A DNA stretch of 64,000 nt from Orychophragmus violaceus (Eukaryota > Streptophyta > Magnoliopsida > Brassicales > Brassicaceae), in assembly GCA_030180135.1 (NCBI GenBank), contig CM058236.1, positions 372,001-436,000 of the forward strand, in the 5' to 3' direction. Below, one piece after another: positions 1-12,147 of the stretch. Position 1 is the stretch's first letter. Each line of letters begins with the position of its first letter. Below the pieces are notes generated by a model, which was not told the origin of the DNA, did no database searches, and was given only the letters and a program-made list of their open reading frames with translations. Made by a program: the position numbers and the translations under genes.

Positions 1-576
1 TTCCTAAACTATGTCCTAGTTAAATTTTTCCTTCTAGGAAATGTATTCCTCGGATCTTCCTATTGAGTTCTAGTCCTAGATCCTTCATACTTATCATTAC
101 GCAGCGGAAAACCTTATATAACCTTATCTTATTCTTCTAAAGAACGATCCATCTGTGAACCTCCTACGTCCTTATTGGGTTTCCTTAAAACCCTTCCTAG
201 GTTCCAATCCTATATATCCGCTCTAACCACCTACGTCTTGCTTAGGTTATTCCGTTCACCTATTCAATTCTAATCCATCGTTAGATCAATCGAGTACTTG
301 AACTCATACCTTAGCCTTTTAGGTGAAGTCGGTAAGGAGCTAGTTCTACATCCAACTTAGCTCATTCATTTATCGAACCATTAGAACACATCTACCGTGT
401 ACCTAGTCAATCAACTAACCATCCCCACATGACTAAGTATAAGAGAGATCTTTGAGTTCCTTCCTTTGACCACCATTCGTTCATGCTCCAACAATTACAT
501 AGAATATAATTTGGCTATTTAACGTGTACCTTAGCCTTTATAGCGAATCAGGGTGGAATTCGTTGAACAGTTTAAC
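1..576 (-). repeat. LTR fragment of the minisatellite-bearing non-autonomous family
   Basis: This stretch aligns with 38220-38689 and then 46514-46610, which belong to the LTR beginning at 38146. Shared landmarks include the block around 270-470 and the TGACC site at about 466, where Copia-3 sits in the other copy. The window edge cuts it on the left, and another LTR of the same family begins at 577. No coding sequence is visible. Strand is inferred from the primer sites of the related copies. Confidence 0.75.
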
Positions 577-2590
577 TGAAACACCCCGACCCGGCCTTCC
601 TAGGCCGTGGTCGATGCGCTCCAGTGGTCAGGCCGTCCACTGGCCTGAACCTTCCTAAATTTCGTCCTTGTTAAAATTTTCCTTTTAGGACAAGTATTCC
701 TCGGATCTTTCTATTGACTTCTAGTCTTAGATCCTTCATACTTACTATTACGCAGCGGAAATCCTTACTTAACCTTTATACTATTCTTCTAAAGAACGAT
801 CCTTCCGTGAACCACTTGAGCTCTTATTTTGTTTTCTTAAAACTCTTTCGAGGTTCCGTTCCTATCTATCTGTTCTAACAACCTAAGTCTTTCTTAGATT
901 GTTATATTCATCTATTCAGTTCTAATCATTCCTTAGAATAATAGGAGAGAACTTGAACGTGTACCTTATCCTTTGGTGAGGCCGGTCTGAAGCTAGATCA
1001 TCGTCCGGCTTAGCTTCCTCGTTCCTCTGCCTGATCAGTCCATTCGTTGCTGCATTATCTCGACGGTTGGAAGCCGGAACCAATCATAGGTAAGGTACGA
1101 TCCATGATCAGTTTACCCATCGCGCCGGGTCAAACTCGTGGCCGGATGAGCCCATGTCCGGTGACCGTTGACTCACCTCCTCGGCCTTCCTGGCCTTCGG
1201 TCAATTCCAATCGAGACCCGCCCATGCGACTGTCATGTCTTCCTCGGCGACCCGACCATGCAATCATCCCAACGCCGATCGCTCCTTGTTCCTTAACCAC
1301 AAAGATATGTGTGTAGACTGCTCATCCATGTTCACTAACAAACGCGACCGTTCAACGAACGGACACAAACGTCCCACGCTTGTCCGTGGACGCCCCACGT
1401 TCATCCGTGGATGTCCTGTGGTCGTCCGTGAACGTCCTGTGGTCGTCCGGGAACGTCCTGCGGTCGTCCGTGAACGTCCTGCGGTCATCCGTGAATGTCT
1501 TGCGGTCGTTCGTGAACGTCCTGCGGTCGTCCGTGAATAAGTGCGACCATCCGTGAACGGACACAACCATGATTGGACACGACCATGATTGGACACGACC
1601 GCGAACGGTCATGGTCGTCCGTTGACATCCCGCGGTTGTCCGTGAACGATCCGCAGTCATCTGTGAGCGTCCCACAGTCATCCGTGAATGGACACGACCA
1701 TGCGTGAATGGGAACGGTCGTCCGTTGACATCCCGCGGTCATCCATGAGTGTCCCACAGTCATCCGTGAATGGACACGACTGTCCATGAACGGACACAAC
1801 CGTGCGTGAGCGGTCACGGTCGTGTGGACATCCCGTGGTCGCCCGTGAACGACCTGCGGTTGACCGTGAGCGTCCCGCGGTTTTCCCTGAACAACCCGCG
1901 GTCGTCCGTGCGCGATCCGTGGTCGTCCGCGAACGCCCCACGGACGGTTACCCTGGATTGCCTTCAAACCTTCAAGCGTTTCTTCATCATTTCTGGGTAT
2001 TTGTTCCTTGTTTTCCCAGCCTTGAATGCCTTAGCAAACCCTTTCAAATCGCCATTAAACAGCCGACCAACATCCATGAGTATTCCGACCAAAAACCCTC
2101 TCTTTCTCTTCCTTTTAATTGGCCTTTGCCTTGGGGGAAACTCCTGGATTTTCCTGGTGTGAAGATGGCACGCAAATGGCCTCCAAATGGGGTATTTTTA
2201 GGTCCCATTTTGCCCAGAAACTTCCTTAGGCGAATGGTTGCCTTTGGTTGGTCGAAAGGGAGTCAAACCATTGGTGACCCTTTGGCCAAACCACCCCTTG
2301 GGTCAGCTAGTGTCACTAGCTGACCAGCTGACCAAGCAGGTCATCACTGCACCTAGATGGATTGATTTGATTGCCAGCTGACCAGATGGCTGTTCAGCTC
2401 ATTTGAGCTGAACACTCCCTTCCCAGCTCCTTTCCTCTTAGCTAAGCTGTCATTCAGCTGAAATTAGCTACTTTTAGACCATGGAACACTTTTTTAGTCT
2501 TTCCAACTGACTGAACACGTTTTGGTTCCATGTATCATTTCCCCCAATCCTCCTAGAGTGGAGTCCCGGTCCCGGTTCCGGGATGTTACA
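577..2590 (-). repeat. 3' LTR of the LARD-like element (2014 bp)
   Basis: Its left edge TGAAACACCCCGACCCGG matches the right copy at 3203. Its right edge TGTTACA is followed by a pyrimidine-rich stretch, the complement of a polypurine tract. It contains a minisatellite at 1375-1960. The copies differ by about 110 bp between the start and the shared CACGGACGGTTACCCTGG landmark, mostly through repeat number. Confidence 0.75.
1375..1960. repeat. CG-rich minisatellite with a 21-bp unit
   Basis: From about 1375 to 1545 a 21-bp unit (like GCGGTCGTCCGTGAACGTCCT) repeats about eight times with few changes. The unit length is a multiple of three, which is why long frames appear on both strands. From 1546 to 1960 it degrades into mixed units containing GAACGGACACGACC and its near complement. 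The related LTRs carry it at 3955-4465 and 46975-47225. I see no codon bias or start context suggesting a protein. Confidence 0.85.
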
Positions 2591-3202
2591 AGTCTACCCC
2601 CCTTAAAAGGGATCCATCCCCGAATCCGACTCAAGGTGTTTACCCCGTTCAAACTCTATGAAACATTTGGGGCTAGTAACATCCGAATGATTGTACCAAC
2701 CCTGGTCTCATGTCTTGATCCCCCGATCCTTCTAGGGTCGGTTCTCGGGATACAGGTGTTACAAGTCCCCCCCACCAATTGGGAATTCGTCCCCGAATTT
2801 GGTGGCGGTTAACTTTTGAGTCTGATCAATACTTAAGTAATGAACCAGAAACCTAACACCCGTTCTTAGGTTCCCTAGCTCGATCTAAGCCCCTACGAAT
2901 AGTTGGCTCCATAAACCAATGAGTGATACTCGCATGCCCGTGTCAATCGCGTCTGGACTGATTCAACTGATCATTCCCGCGGGTACACCTGGTCTGTGGC
3001 ACATCCCGTCGTCCCCAATACAGTTCTCTCTGACTTACCGGCAGATCGCACGCGTACCACCCACACGACTCTTACGGTCTTCCCACGCGCATCGCCCCGC
3101 TGAAAATATCACTCACCCACGACCGATCCATTGGTCGATCGTGCAAATAATGGGACTTAGGCCGAGCTACGTCCTAGAACCGAGCATGCTCTGATACCAA
3201 CT
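2591..3202 (-). other. Short internal region with two successive 3' ends and a primer site
   Basis: A polypurine-tract complement follows the LTR at 2591. At 2703-2768 there is a second LTR-like tail (CGATCCTTCTAGGGTCGG, then GTGTTACA) with its own tract. That block matches 35892-35985, so the region looks like a mosaic of two related elements with most of the internal part lost (434 bp after the second tail, against about 2.2 kb at 35949-38145). The site GCTCTGATACCA at 3188-3199 is the reverse complement of an initiator-tRNA-Met primer site. No open frame resembles a retroelement protein. Confidence 0.6.
3188..3199 (-). promoter_or_regulatory. Primer-binding site (initiator tRNA-Met)
   Basis: The minus strand reads TGGTATCAGAGC three bases inside the LTR starting at 3203. 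This is the usual plant initiator-tRNA-Met primer site and it sets the element's orientation. Confidence 0.85.
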
Positions 3203-4658
3203 TGAAACACCCCGACCCGGCCTTCCTAGGCCGCCGTCGATGTGCTCCAGTGTTAGGCCGTCCACTGGCCTTAACCTTCCTAAATTCCGTCCTAGTTAAA
3301 TTTTTCCTTCTATGACAAGTATTCCTCGGATCTTTCTATTGACTTTTAGTCTTAGATCCTTCATACTTATTATTACGCAGCGGAAACCCTTACTTAACAT
3401 TTATACCGTTCTTCTAAAGAACGATCCTTCTATGAACCTCTTGAACTCTTATTTTTTTCTTAAAACTCTTTCGAGGTTCCGTTCCTATCTATCCGTTCTA
3501 ACAGCCTAAGTCTTGCTTAGATTGTTATATTCATCTATTCAGTTCTAATCATTCCTTGGAATAATAGGAGAGAACTTGAACGTGTACCTTATCCTTTGGT
3601 GAGGCCGGTCTGAAGCTGGCTCGTTGTCCAGCTTAGCTCTCTCGTTCCTCTGCCTGATCAGTCCATTCGTTGCTGCATTATCTAGACGTTTGGAAGCCGG
3701 AACCAATCATAGGTAAGGTTCCATGATCAGTTTACCCATCGCGCCGGGTCAAACCCGTGGCCGGATGAACCCATGTCCGGTGACCGTTGACTCACCTCCT
3801 CGGCCTTCGGTCAATTCCAATCGCGACCCAACCCATGCGATTGTCATGCCTTCCTCCGCGACCCGACCATGCAATCATCCCACCGCCGTTCGCTCCTTGT
3901 TCCTTAACCACAAATATATGTGTGTGGACTGCTCATCCATGTTCACGAACAAACGCGACCGTTCCACGATTGGACACGAACGTCCCACGGTTGTCCGTGA
4001 ACCCCCCGAGTTTGTTCGTGAATGTCATGTGGTTGTCCATGAACATCCTGCGGTCGTCCGTGAACAGGTGTGATCATCCGTGAACGGACACGACCGTGAA
4101 CGGTCATGGTCGTCCGTTGACATCCCGCGGTCTCCCGTTGATGACCCGCGGTCATCCGTGAGTGTCCCACAGTCATCCGTGAACGGACACGACCGTGCGT
4201 GAACGGACACGACCGTGCGTGAACGGGCACGGTCGTCCGTTGACATCCCGCGGTCGTCCGTGAACGACCCGCGGTCATCCATGAGCGTCCCAGATTCATC
4301 CATGAATGGACACGACCGTGCGTGAGCGGTCACGGTCGTCCTTGGACATCCCGCGGTCGCCCGTGAATGACTTGCGGTTGACCATGAGCGTCCCGCGGTC
4401 GCCCGTGAACGACCTGCGGTCGTCCGTGCATGATCCGCGGTCGTCCGCGAAAGCTCCACGGACGGTTACCCTGGATTGCCTTCAAACCTTCAAGCATTTC
4501 TTCATCATTTCTGAGTATTTGTTCCTTGTTTTCCCAGCCTTGAATGCCTTAGCAAACCCTTCCAAATCGCCATTAAACAGCCGGCCAATATCCATGAGTA
4601 TTCCGGTTAAAAACCCTCTCTTTCTCTTCTTTTTAGTTGGCCTTTGCCTTAGGGGAAA
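3203..4658 (-). repeat. 5' LTR of the LARD-like element, truncated
   Basis: Matches 577-2135 of the left LTR, including a shortened minisatellite (3955-4465) with a duplicated GTGCGTGAACGGACACGACC unit. After AGGGGAAA at 4651-4658 the match stops and a different LTR begins. The remaining portion, about 455 bp in the left copy, is not seen elsewhere in the window. Confidence 0.75.
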
Positions 4659-6185
4659 TGAAACGTCCTGACCCAATTTTTCCCACCCGAAGGTAGTGTC
4701 TAGGTCGACCAGATTTAAGCCAATTTTGAATTTTTCCATACTTAGAATTATTTTGCGTTTGCAATCCGAACTAGACAAGCATTTTCAAGCATAAAATGAA
4801 CTTAGATAGATTTTCGAGGTTTAAGTACAATGATCAGTTTTGCCACTAAGCTATGACATTGATACATAACCAATCTACCCAAAGTCTAACCATCCTTTCC
4901 ATCCAGCCGCCTTTAGTCTCGCGTCTAAGCCTTCTCAGAACGATCACCTGCATCCACAAAGGAGGCATAAGCAAACGGATTGCTTAGTGAGAGTGGTCGT
5001 CCCGTCTCACTTAGCCATAAAAATCTCGCAACAAGCCATAATTCAGTCAGTCTATCAAGCTTATCATCAGTACAAACACTTAATCCGATCTGATTGTTTC
5101 AAGGCAATGAGCCAGCATCTTAAGGCAAGAAACCAACCAATCGATCAAGTAAGCAGAAACAAAATGGCCTGAACAGATAAACGCTTAGCCCGATCTGATC
5201 ATTCCGAGTCATCAAGCCATCTTCTACGATGCAACATCAAGCCTTAACGAGCAAACTGCCCTTAAGCACATGATCTGATCTAAGATGCTTGAAGAAAGGA
5301 ATCGATCAACCGGTTAAGTCTCAGCAGAAAACAGAAGTATCGATAAGCAAGCAATCAGAACAATCCTAGCCAACTAGACTCAATGAATCTATGCAAGCAG
5401 ACGATTAATCAACAGCCATGGTCACACACTCACCTTAGTTTTTCGGATCAGATGATTAGAGCGATTTTCCTGACACCTCTTGTGCTCGAAATCCAACAGA
5501 ACAAACGATCGCACCGCCTTGCTTGATCACGGTAAGCCAACTCGATCAAACACTTAGCCAAATCTCGGTTTCCCTCTTCAGACTTTTTCTCTCTCGATAT
5601 TTCAGAGTTCTTGTCGCAAAAACTGAACAAAAATCGCCTAAGGGCTGATTTTATGTGCTTAAGGGCGATCTCGGGTAAGCCAGCTGTCCCGAAAACCGTC
5701 CCAAACTGCTTCCGCGTCAATCTGATTGGCCAATCCAATCCAACCGTCTTCCCGCGCTTTCAACACTTGGATGCGCGGATTTTAACCCAAAATTGTTCCC
5801 GCTCACTTCCCTTGGCCAAAATGCTGCGTTTTGGGCCAATAATCGTTCCCTCCCAAACTTGGTCGAATAATCAACCCGCGGACTGAAGCTTGGTCCGACT
5901 ATCATAACCGCCTTGTCTGAAATCCGACCAAACTTGTCCGAATGCTGACCAAAATTGTCTGAATCTCGACCAGTCAGCTCAACAACTCACTTTGGTCTGA
6001 AAATCGCGGTCTGAACTCTTCCAGCTCGTTTCAGCTCGGCTTTCACACAGTGAGCCTTACTATCAGATGAACCCCCAAGTTTTTAATATTCACTGTCTTA
6101 AAAGGCCATTCTGGATGACCATCAAATAACCCAATCCGTTCATCCTTGATCTGATTTCGTTCATCCTTAGAACGCGGGCGTTACA
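4659..6185 (-). repeat. 3' LTR of the chromovirus (1527 bp)
   Basis: On the plus strand it begins TGAAACGTCCTGACCC and ends GGCGTTACA, so on the minus strand it is TGTAACGCC...GTTTCA. The next bases, ACTCTCCCCCACTTGGC, are the complement of a polypurine tract. I see no gene in it, and no second copy to compare. Confidence 0.8.
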
Positions 6186-6202
6186 ACTCTCCCCCACTTG
6201 GC

Positions 6203-7445
6203 TTAGACTCGTCCTCGAGTCTTACTCTTCTTGCCCGGATTTTCCTTAAGTTTCTCAAACCACTTAGGAAATTCAGCCTGCATTTTTGCTTTCGGTTCCC
6301 AAGTTGTTTCTTCTTCACCATCACAATCCCAAACAACTTGGATCATCCTTACGTTCTTTCTTCTTCCAACATTCTTTATCTTTTCATCCAAAACTCGGAC
6401 TGGTCTTCCTTCCACTGTCAAATTTTCCCTTAAGTCCGAAGGTGGTTCAGAAACCACATTATGCATGTCACTTATTCATTTCCTTAGCATAAAGACATGG
6501 AAAACGTTATGGAACACGTACATTGCTGGAGGTAATTCCAACTTGTAAGCCACTTCCCCGATTCTCTCCACAATCTTGTACGGTCCCATATACCTTGGAC
6601 TTAACTTCGCATTCTTTGTTTCTCGATCTTTGCCTTTGTATGTGACTGTTTTGAGATAGACCATATCTCCAACCGCAAATTCCAACTGTTTCCTCCGCTT
6701 ATCAGCATAACTCTTCTATCTGTCTTGAGCTTCTTTCATCTTAATCTTCAGCACCCTTATTCTTTCAGTTGTTTCTCGGCCAAAGATGATTCTTTCACCC
6801 ACTTGTGTCCAACACAATGGTGTTCTGCATGGCCGTCCATAAAGTGCTTCATAAGGCGACATTCTGATGCTAGCTTGGTAGCTATTGTTGTAAGAGAATT
6901 CGGCCAGATGCAAGTATTGATCCCAATTACCGCCCCAATCCAGAACACAAGCTCACAACAAATCTTCAAGTGTGCTGATCGTCCTCTCTGACTGTCCATC
7001 TGTCTGAGGATGATAAGATGTACTCATATGTACCTTTGTCCCCATTGCCTTCTGCATTGCTTTCCAGAAGACTGAACTGAACTTAGCGTCACGGTCTGAC
7101 ACAATACTCTCCGGTACTCCATGCAACCTCACGATCTGTTCCACATATAACTTGGCTAATACTGCTGTATTATCCATCGTGTTGATTGCGAGGAAATGTG
7201 CTGACTTAGTCAGTCTGTCCAAAATAACCCAAATTGCATCTTTGCCATTCCGCATTGGCAATCCAGTCACGAAATCCATCGTGATCTTGTCCCATTTCCA
7301 CTATGGAATGAGTAAGCTTTGCAACAATCCGCTTGGAACTTGATGTTCAGCCTTAACCATCTGACAGATAGGGCATCCAGCAACCCACTTAGCAACATCA
7401 TGCTTCATTCCAACCCAATGATAATACCGCTTCAGATCACGATAC
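6203..7445 (-). pseudogene. Chromovirus integrase and chromodomain remnant
   Basis: Read on the minus strand from 7445 down, the sequence shows a histidine/cysteine zinc-binding tail (GCPICQMVK near 7370). The integrase core follows at 7279-6953, with an acidic DFVTGLP start, an SDRD aspartate and a YHPQTDGQSERT segment carrying the glutamate. Then come the core C-terminus (6913-6716), a GPY/F module with SPRYMGPYKIVER (6685-6476) and a chromodomain ending TTWEPKAKMQAEFPKWF (6466-6203). Stops or frame changes separate these pieces, so it cannot make a full protein. In intact chromoviruses integrase inserts the cDNA and the chromodomain steers it to particular chromatin. Confidence 0.88.
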
Positions 7446-8083
7446 TGAAGGATTCGTTTAGTATTTCCTGGTTCAATTCATCAGATTAATTGATCCTACT
7501 AAACATGCCAGATCTAGGTTCTCTTGCTAGAATCATAAAGGATCTCACCTGTTACCTTGTTTTGCAGTGGAAAGAGGAGGTACGGGTCAGAGATCAGCAG
7601 AACCACCAAGAGATAGCTCCTCCAAAGGCTCACACTCGCACACTGCATGAAGTTGGCTGCTAGACCGAGAGGAGGGAGGCGCAGAAATCAAGAGAGAGAG
7701 GCGCAGGAGCTTGGGGGAAAAAGGTGGCTAGGTTAAGTTTTAATCATAAAACTTATGCCTAGTTCCTTTTGGGCTTTTGGGCCCAATTCTCAGTCTGATT
7801 AAATCCCTTGGATTTAATCAGGCCCTTCTATCTCTCTAAGCACAGTAAATGCCTAGCACTTTTACCGTACTTCTGCTGAACCGTTCCTTCATGGTTTCCT
7901 GTTAGCTTAGGCGTGTGACCCATATGGGATCATATAATAAAGGCAATAAGTCCAAGACTTATAGATCATGAGCGGACTCTAGCAAGCCATCATGACCCCC
8001 AGTATTATATGACTTATGTCTGATCATTGACATACTCTTACTTTCTAGAGACAGTACAGAGATTACTGGACATAATTCCAACA
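7446..8083 (-). repeat. Copia-1 3' LTR (638 bp)
   Basis: Runs from TGAAGGATTCG to AATTCCAACA on the plus strand (minus: TGTTGGAATT...CTTCA). The complement of a polypurine tract, ATCTCCCACTTGTATTGG, follows at 8084-8101. At 7795-7821 there is a perfect 12-bp inverted repeat CTGATTAAATCC with a 3-base loop. Pieces of the other LTR lie at 20511-20616 and 27777-28149. Confidence 0.9.
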
Positions 8084-10866
8084 ATCTCCCACTTGTATTG
8101 GAATCTCTGTATTCATATTCCTTTTGTCTCAATATCTCGATTAGTCATAAGGCAAGATGAGTGTCATCCTTATAAAGCCTAATCATGTTCATCGGACTCT
8201 GATTTGATACTGACAATCCAAACGACTCGGGACAGTCCGTTTGAGCATGGCCATGCATTTTCCAGTATTAAATCTCCGATTGGCCTAGAGATATTCACTC
8301 CATTTATATTGGAGGGACAAATCCCGTCTTGTTCCATCACTGTGAACTACTCATTTCATAATACACCCAAACAAGGTCCTTATAACTATCGCTTAACGAC
8401 AGCATTAGACAATGAACAAAGCGCATTAGTTCATGTGCAGTCACATGCATGCGGACTCAGGTCTAAGGACTATACTCTATAGTCGTAGTAAGAATCTCTT
8501 ATGACACAGATATAAATATCCTGAAGAGTTCTTATAATCGGGTCATGTCCGGTCGTATGTACCCAACATACACCTATGTACTGACTTTGATGCCGCGCAT
8601 CTTTGACACACTGAGACTTTGTCATAAGTCACATACCAATCTAGTCTCACACGGTTGTTGGTGTTCCAATTTCAACAACCTTCGACTAGGGACAGGATGA
8701 TATAAGCCATCTATCAAATATAGGGTCTCATGATCAAGCTAAATGACTTTGATGACTAAAGATCAAGTCACTTACTTCGATGACCTATAAAATGGTTTAT
8801 ATCACTTTGGAACGATTATTTCATCACAGTTAAAATAATCATAAAATAATTTTATTAAACATCTTAAAATGTTTTACAAGAACATATCAATAACTAAATA
8901 AAGCCCTTTACTAACTCCCACTGAAATTAAGACTACATCTTAATTTCACTTATCCTACAGCAACAGTCCGCGACACGTGCTTAGGCCTAAGGAGTGGCTT
9001 CGTTAATAGATTAGCAACGTTCTCATTCGTTGAAACTTGCTGATCTACTTAACATCTCTGTCATTTATCTCATGGAATAGGTAATACCTACCCTCAAGGT
9101 GTTTGGACCTCTGATGTGCAGCTAGTCTCATCTATGCTGGGAATCACATCAAGTTCAGTGATGAACTCTTCTTTCCAAACAACCTCTTTCGCCGCTTCCC
9201 AAGCTGCGAAATGTTCAGCTTAAGTCATGGAGTCAGCAACAGTGCCTTGCACCGCCAGATAGACACAAGATATAACCGGACTGTGACCGGAAATCATCTT
9301 TGTCCGTTGGAAACTTGCCTTTCAGACTCTACCGACTCGTAGCACCTCACTTTCTCCGTAAATCAAGAACTTATCCTAAGTATTTTTCCAAATACTTGAG
9401 AATATTCATTACGTCTATCCAGTGATTCTTTGCTGGATTTGACTGGTCTTTACTTGTCTTGCTTAACATTAAAGCAACATCAAAACAAGTACGTGTCATG
9501 GCATACATGATAGATCCAATTGCCGACGCATATGGAATCTCATCCATGCATTCAAGCTCAGCAGTTATCGTAGGACACTGTTTCTTGCTTAACGTAATGC
9601 CATGTGACATTGGCATAAAACCCTTCTTGGATTGCTGAAAACGTGTAGGACTTTGTCAATTTAAGAGTCCTGACATTGTCCTACCAGCTCTTTTGGATCT
9701 CTATCTTTAGATCCAAAGTCCAAGAACATACGTGGCTTTACCCATGTCAATCATTAAAAACAACTCCCAAGCCAGTCCTTTATCGACTGCAGCTTTGGAA
9801 CGTTATTTCCGAGAATCAGTATGTCATCGACATACACTATGAGAAATGCAATATCGCTCCCACTTATCTATTAGCAAACGCACAGTTCCACTTCGTTCCT
9901 GTTCAAGTCAAAACCTTGACTACTTCAACAGAACGAAGATTCCAACTCCGATATGTTTGCTTCTATCCATGAATGGATCGATGAAGCTAACTTACACACA
10001 ATGTAATTTTTGGAGTCCGGGCTTACTTTCGCTTCTGCGAATTTCGCAGGTTCGTCACTTTCAATGATCATCAGATCATGGAAATTAATCACGAGAAATC
10101 ACTCTCGGATTAGTGACGGATTCAAATCTGCGAAATTCAGGCTCTACAGGTGTAGATTCTACAGAAATCTGTAAATCCATCAGCTGCTCTCCCTCAACAG
10201 GTTGAGCAGCCTCCTGCATTTCTCGAATTTCTTCGAGTTATACTTTTACTCCCACTGTTCTTCTTGGAAAGCAACTTTCCTTTTAGAAAACAGAATTCCG
10301 AACAACCTAACTTCGTTTTCGGAATGGACGTAAAAAGTAACAAGCCTTTGGTTTCCCTAGGACAACCAGCAAAGTAGCACAACTACAAATACTCAGTAAA
10401 GACGAATTTGGATCATTTCCAATCCACATTTAAGTGGTGTCTTTCAACTGATATTGGTAGAACTATTTCAGCGTAAACTTAGATATTTCTAGAGCGTTAT
10501 TCTTAAAAAAATATCATGGAAGATTCGTGTGACTCATCTTTAATCATTTCTGATAAGATCTGATTCTTTCTCACAGAAACACCTCCAGGTTTTCAGGAGA
10601 AATGAGCTGTGAAACGACTTCACACTCAATCAGATGATCACACCATCAATGACTTAAGTATTCTCACTCGTGATTTAATCCAGAGTCTCAATACTTCAGT
10701 CACTCAGATTCTATACCTCATTCTGGAATTCTTTCGACCATTTCAAAGAATTCTGACTCGTGTCTCATCAAATGAACACGGTCATACTCACTGAAATAAT
10801 CAGTGGAGACAATGAAGTACAGGAAATTTTCTCTGGCATTACTGATCATTGGGCCACATACATGAG
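8084..10866 (-). pseudogene. Copia-1 degenerate pol (3' part)
   Basis: About 850 bp of 3' untranslated sequence is followed, from roughly 8940, by fragments that align with Copia-3 pol. The clearest is 9371-9616 (minus), matching the stretch before RNase H with ASAIGSIMYAMTR. Near 10194-10382 there is an integrase-tail fragment with CPRETKG. Stops, frameshifts and deletions interrupt every domain, and no catalytic YVDD box survives in a usable frame. Copia-2 has the same decayed pol at 22080-24600, so the decay predates the separation of the two copies. Confidence 0.8.
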
Positions 10867-10871
10867 TATGT

Positions 10872-12068
10872 TGATATATCATGGTTTTTACTAGTTTTAG
10901 GCCATGATATAGATGTGTTTTAGTGTCTTTTGTCTTTGTTTAGAGTCTTTTACAGGTATAATCAGGTTGGGAGCTAAACTGGAGATTATGGAGCATTTTG
11001 GAGATTTTTGGAGTGATTGGCCGAGAGATAGAGTTCACTGTCCGAAACAGAGAAAGGTGTCGATCGTTGCACTCTAGCAACGATCGTTGCACCAGCGAGA
11101 TGGGCCAAAAGTTCGGCGGTTTAGAAGAACCAAGATATTGCACTTTGATCCAGAAGTTCCTGATATTTACAAAGAAGCCCCTGGCCGAGATTATGCCTAT
11201 ATAATAGAGTTTTTAGAGTTTTTATTAGATACACTTTAATAATTAAGAGCAGAGGATTTTTAGAGCTTTTGGGGCTGATCTGAACCTAATTCATCATCTG
11301 TATTTGGAGAAGATTTCGAACCCCTTTTACTCTTATTCTTTTATGCAATTTACTTATCATATGATCATGTTTTCATTATCTATGTCTGAGTAGATTCCTA
11401 GTTAGACTTAGGGTTTCTCACATAGGATTTCATGACTTGCTAGACTTGTTCAATTTCAGTTAAGGATTCAAACTATATCTGTTCTTCAATTTAATTGTGC
11501 TTAAAGCTAGTTCTAACCTGATCAATTAGAATCTAGATCTTAGGTTGCTAAATACGTCACGGAAGTGGGGTTTAGGAATCTGAACTAATTAAATTGGGCA
11601 ATTAAACTTTGCGCAAACGAAAGTTTGGTTTAGGATAATTGTGAACATATCAAACTTGGGATTAATGCTAGTTTAATCTGTTAGTTCTCGCAAACGGAAG
11701 TTTGGTTTGCTGCACTTAGACTTAGAGAATTATCGCAAAGGAATTTGGTTAATTCTATATCTGTGTTTTGAGTTCTAGAACTGTGCTTAATTAGATCCTT
11801 GCTGAATGAACTGTCTGCTAGTCTGATTTCCTGAGAATACCCTAGGTTTGACGCTTTTAATTACTTGCTTTCACAACCAATAATCTCTGCTACTGATTTA
11901 CTTTCTTACACTATTTTCATACAATCACATTGCTTATTTCTAGTATTCATTCCCTACGGTTTGATTCTCTTGAGACCAAGTGTCCCTGTGGATTCGATAA
12001 CCCTATATACTACTTTGACATTGCTGTACACTTGCAGTTTAGTATAGGGATTAATTCTTGACCTATCA
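10872..12068 (+). repeat. Athila-1 5' LTR (1197 bp)
   Basis: Begins TGATATATCATGG and ends GACCTATCA. It carries a palindromic motif pair at 11058-11094 (CGATCGTTGC, a 6-base spacer, GCAACGATCG), about 105 bp upstream of a TATA box (TATATAATA, 11199-11207). Three stretches ending in AACGGAAGTTTGG-like text recur at 11600-11760. The 3' copy at 16168-17364 has the same length. Confidence 0.95.
11199..11207 (+). promoter_or_regulatory. Likely TATA box of the Athila-1 LTR
   Basis: TATATAATA about 330 bp into the LTR. Athila-2 has TATATATTA at the matching place (47931-47939). The 3' LTR repeats it at 16495-16503. Prediction from sequence only. Confidence 0.6.
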
Positions 12069-12074
12069 AGTTTT

Positions 12075-12089
12075 TGGCGCCGTTGCCGG
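12075..12089 (+). promoter_or_regulatory. Athila-1 primer-binding site (tRNA-Asp type)
   Basis: TGGCGCCGTTGCCGG lies six bases after the 5' LTR and complements the 3' end of plant tRNA-Asp. One mismatch follows it compared with the perfect copy in Athila-2 at 48778-48795. Confidence 0.9.
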
Positions 12090-12147
12090 AGACTCTTTGA
12101 GTCTTCGATAGCTTCGAACTTAGGGTTTTTACTAGGATTTTTATTTT

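Larger units (their letters stand above)
577..4658 (-). mobile_element. Non-autonomous LTR retrotransposon (LARD-like), right LTR truncated
   Basis: Two LTR copies (577-2590 and 3203-4658) flank a 612-bp internal region with no retroviral gene. On the plus strand the LTR runs TGAAACACCCC...TGTTACA, so read on the minus strand it begins TGTAAC and ends TTTCA. The initiator-tRNA-Met primer site lies in reverse complement beside the right copy, which makes that one the 5' LTR and fixes the minus orientation. The right LTR stops abruptly where another element's LTR starts at 4659. With long LTRs and no coding capacity, it would depend on proteins from a relative. Confidence 0.75.
4659..7445 (-). 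mobile_element. Truncated Ty3/gypsy chromovirus (3' half)
   Basis: A minus-strand element reduced to its 3' LTR (4659-6185), polypurine tract, chromodomain and integrase. It is cut at 7445 by Copia-1, and I do not find its 5' half in the window. The left edge lies in the LTR of the LARD-like element, so it inserted there. Confidence 0.85.

Noticed and set aside
1235..1540. Open frames with RERPAVV repeats, and their minus-strand counterparts to 1967
   Set aside because: The repeat unit is a multiple of three bases, which opens several frames on both strands at once. No conserved domain or matching frame in the other LTR copies.
1375..1545. Regular 21-bp repeats resembling a CRISPR array
   Set aside because: Units are contiguous with no unique spacers, sit inside an LTR, and change copy number between LTR copies. 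It is a minisatellite.
3188..3199. Possible tRNA gene at the TGGTATCAGAGC matches
   Set aside because: Only the 12-18 bases complementary to the tRNA 3' end are present, always beside an LTR. They are primer-binding sites; no cloverleaf is visible.
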